Assembly (NCBI GenBank): GCA_963831105.1
Contig: CAWHOS010000008.1
Span: forward strand, 186,001-250,000
DNA from: DATFQI01 sp963831105
GTDB lineage: Bacteria; Actinomycetota; Thermoleophilia; Solirubrobacterales; Solirubrobacteraceae
Length of the DNA: 64,000 nt
Direction: 5' to 3'
In this document: positions 63,383 to 64,000 of the stretch, in pieces
How the letters are laid out: every line of letters starts with the position of its first letter
Numbering within the stretch: the first letter of the stretch is position 1
Made by a program: the position numbers and the translations under genes
Notes under the pieces: generated by a model
What the model was told of the DNA's origin: nothing
What the model saw: the letters and a program-made list of their open reading frames with translations, nothing else
Databases searched by the model: none

Positions 63383-64000
63383 GTCTGCTCTTCCTCGTCC
63401 TGCTCGGCGGCGGGCTCGTCCGCGGCGGGCTCCTCCGCGGCGGGCTCGTCGGCGACGGGCTCCTCCGCGGCGGGCTCCTCGGCGGCGAGCTCCTCGACGG
63501 CGGGCTCCTCCGCGACCGGCTCGTCGGGCGCGGCGGCCTCGGCCACGGGCTCGGCGGCCTCGGGGGCCTCCTCCGCCTCGTCGGCGGGGGCCTCGGCCTG
63601 CGGCTGGTCGGCGAAGACGTCCTCGGAGAGGCCGAGCTCGGGCATGTCGTCCATGTCCCCGGCGTCGCCGACCGGCGCGGAGCCGGCCTCGCGGCGCGGC
63701 AGGATCTGGTCCTCGACCCGCTTGATCGAGAGCGAGAGGCGGCGCCGCTCGGAGTCGATCTCGAGGATCTTCACGCGCACGTCGTCGCCCGGCTGGACGA
63801 TCTCGCGCGGGTTCTCGACGTGCTGCTGGGCGAGCTCGGAGATGTGCACGAGCCCCTCGACGCCCTCCAGTATCTCGACGAAGGCGCCGAACGCGACGAC
63901 CTTGGTGACCGTGCCCTCGAGCTCGTCACCCACGTTGTAGGTGTCGACGACGCGCTGCCACGGGTCCTCCTGGGTCTGCTTGAGGCCCAGGGAGATGCGC
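63379..64000 (-). CDS. rpsA: ribosomal protein S1, 3' part
   Basis: The last 206 codons; the gene runs off the right edge. The final S1 RNA-binding domain is complete (VGDELEGTVTKVVAFGAFVE, EGLVHISELAQQHVENPREI, VRVKILEIDSERRRLSLSIK), preceded by ISLGLKQTQEDPW from the previous domain. After the domain comes a long acidic tail of AEEP/ADEP repeats (about 63385-63600) unlike E. coli S1. It binds mRNA on the 30S subunit. The TGA overlaps the coaE CTG. Confidence 0.92.
   Translation of the reverse strand, partial: RISLGLKQTQEDPWQRVVDTYNVGDELEGTVTKVVAFGAFVEILEGVEGLVHISELAQQHVENPREIVQPGDDVRVKILEIDSERRRLSLSIKRVEDQILPRREAGSAPVGDAGDMDDMPELGLSEDVFADQPQAEAPADEAEEAPEAAEPVAEAAAPDEPVAEEPAVEELAAEEPAAEEPVADEPAAEEPAADEPAAEQDEEEQT

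Overview
The window is a very G+C-rich bacterial chromosome segment. Start codons are mostly GTG or ATG, and most co-directional genes overlap by 4 bases (ATGA, GTGA, TTGA and apparently CTGA). Gene content fits an actinobacterium, most plausibly Thermoleophilia (Solirubrobacter/Conexibacter-like): sugar ABC importers without their own ATPase, a LexA box of actinobacterial type at uvrA, many LysM/transglycosylase and surface-sugar genes. The lineage is inferred from gene content only. There are no rRNA, tRNA, CRISPR or transposase genes that I can see.

Layout. 1-9.3 kb: surface-polysaccharide locus (FkbM-like methyltransferase, YfhO-type membrane protein, four glycosyltransferases, flippase). 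9.4-12.3 kb: orphan histidine kinase with a GIN-domain lipoprotein, then a primary-type sigma factor behind a near-consensus promoter. 12.6-16.7 kb: two GT4 transferases, a secreted glycoside hydrolase and a GNAT acetyltransferase. 16.7-20.1 kb: type-4 uracil-DNA glycosylase with a C-terminal clamp-binding-like motif, then a DUF2520-panC-panB pantothenate cluster. 20.1-22.6 kb: phosphate uptake (DUF47 + PiT) and two small membrane genes. 22.6-26.5 kb: ABC-F ATPase, acyltransferase, LysM transglycosylase. 26.5-37 kb: one leftward block of uvrA, M32 peptidase, DivIVA-like protein, a duplicated PrmA-like/small-partner pair on both sides of mutY, and uvrB. 37.1-39 kb: Usp and APC permease. 39-49.7 kb: two LacI-controlled alpha-glucan/oligosaccharide sets (six-hairpin glycosidase; debranching-type glucosidase, GH13, binding protein and two permeases). 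49.7-52.5 kb: flavinylation-type electron-transfer trio. 52.8-60.7 kb: GH3 glucosidase, dodecin, a PqqD/M50 membrane protease next to a repeat surface protein, a flavin monooxygenase and a Ku fragment. 60.7-64 kb: PPOX-fold protein, aldo/keto reductase, lytic transglycosylase, coaE and the 3' part of rpsA.

The segment from about 52.86 to 60.53 kb is riddled with apparent frameshifts across four unrelated adjacent genes. Where the protein is clear, most of the extra bases turn a codon's third position into both C and G (for example gtc/gtg appearing as gtcg). That pattern suggests a consensus merged from two related haplotypes, or a similar assembly artefact, rather than decay. Single lesions of the same kind occur at 23.9, 32.3 and 61.3 kb. 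Genes hit by them are reported as one locus each.

The most interesting biology is the repeat protein/M50-PqqD protease pair (55.6-59.1 kb), the duplicated PrmA-like/partner modules around mutY (31.7-35.0 kb), the clamp-motif uracil-DNA glycosylase, and three genes, coaE among them, for which only CTG is available as a sensible start.
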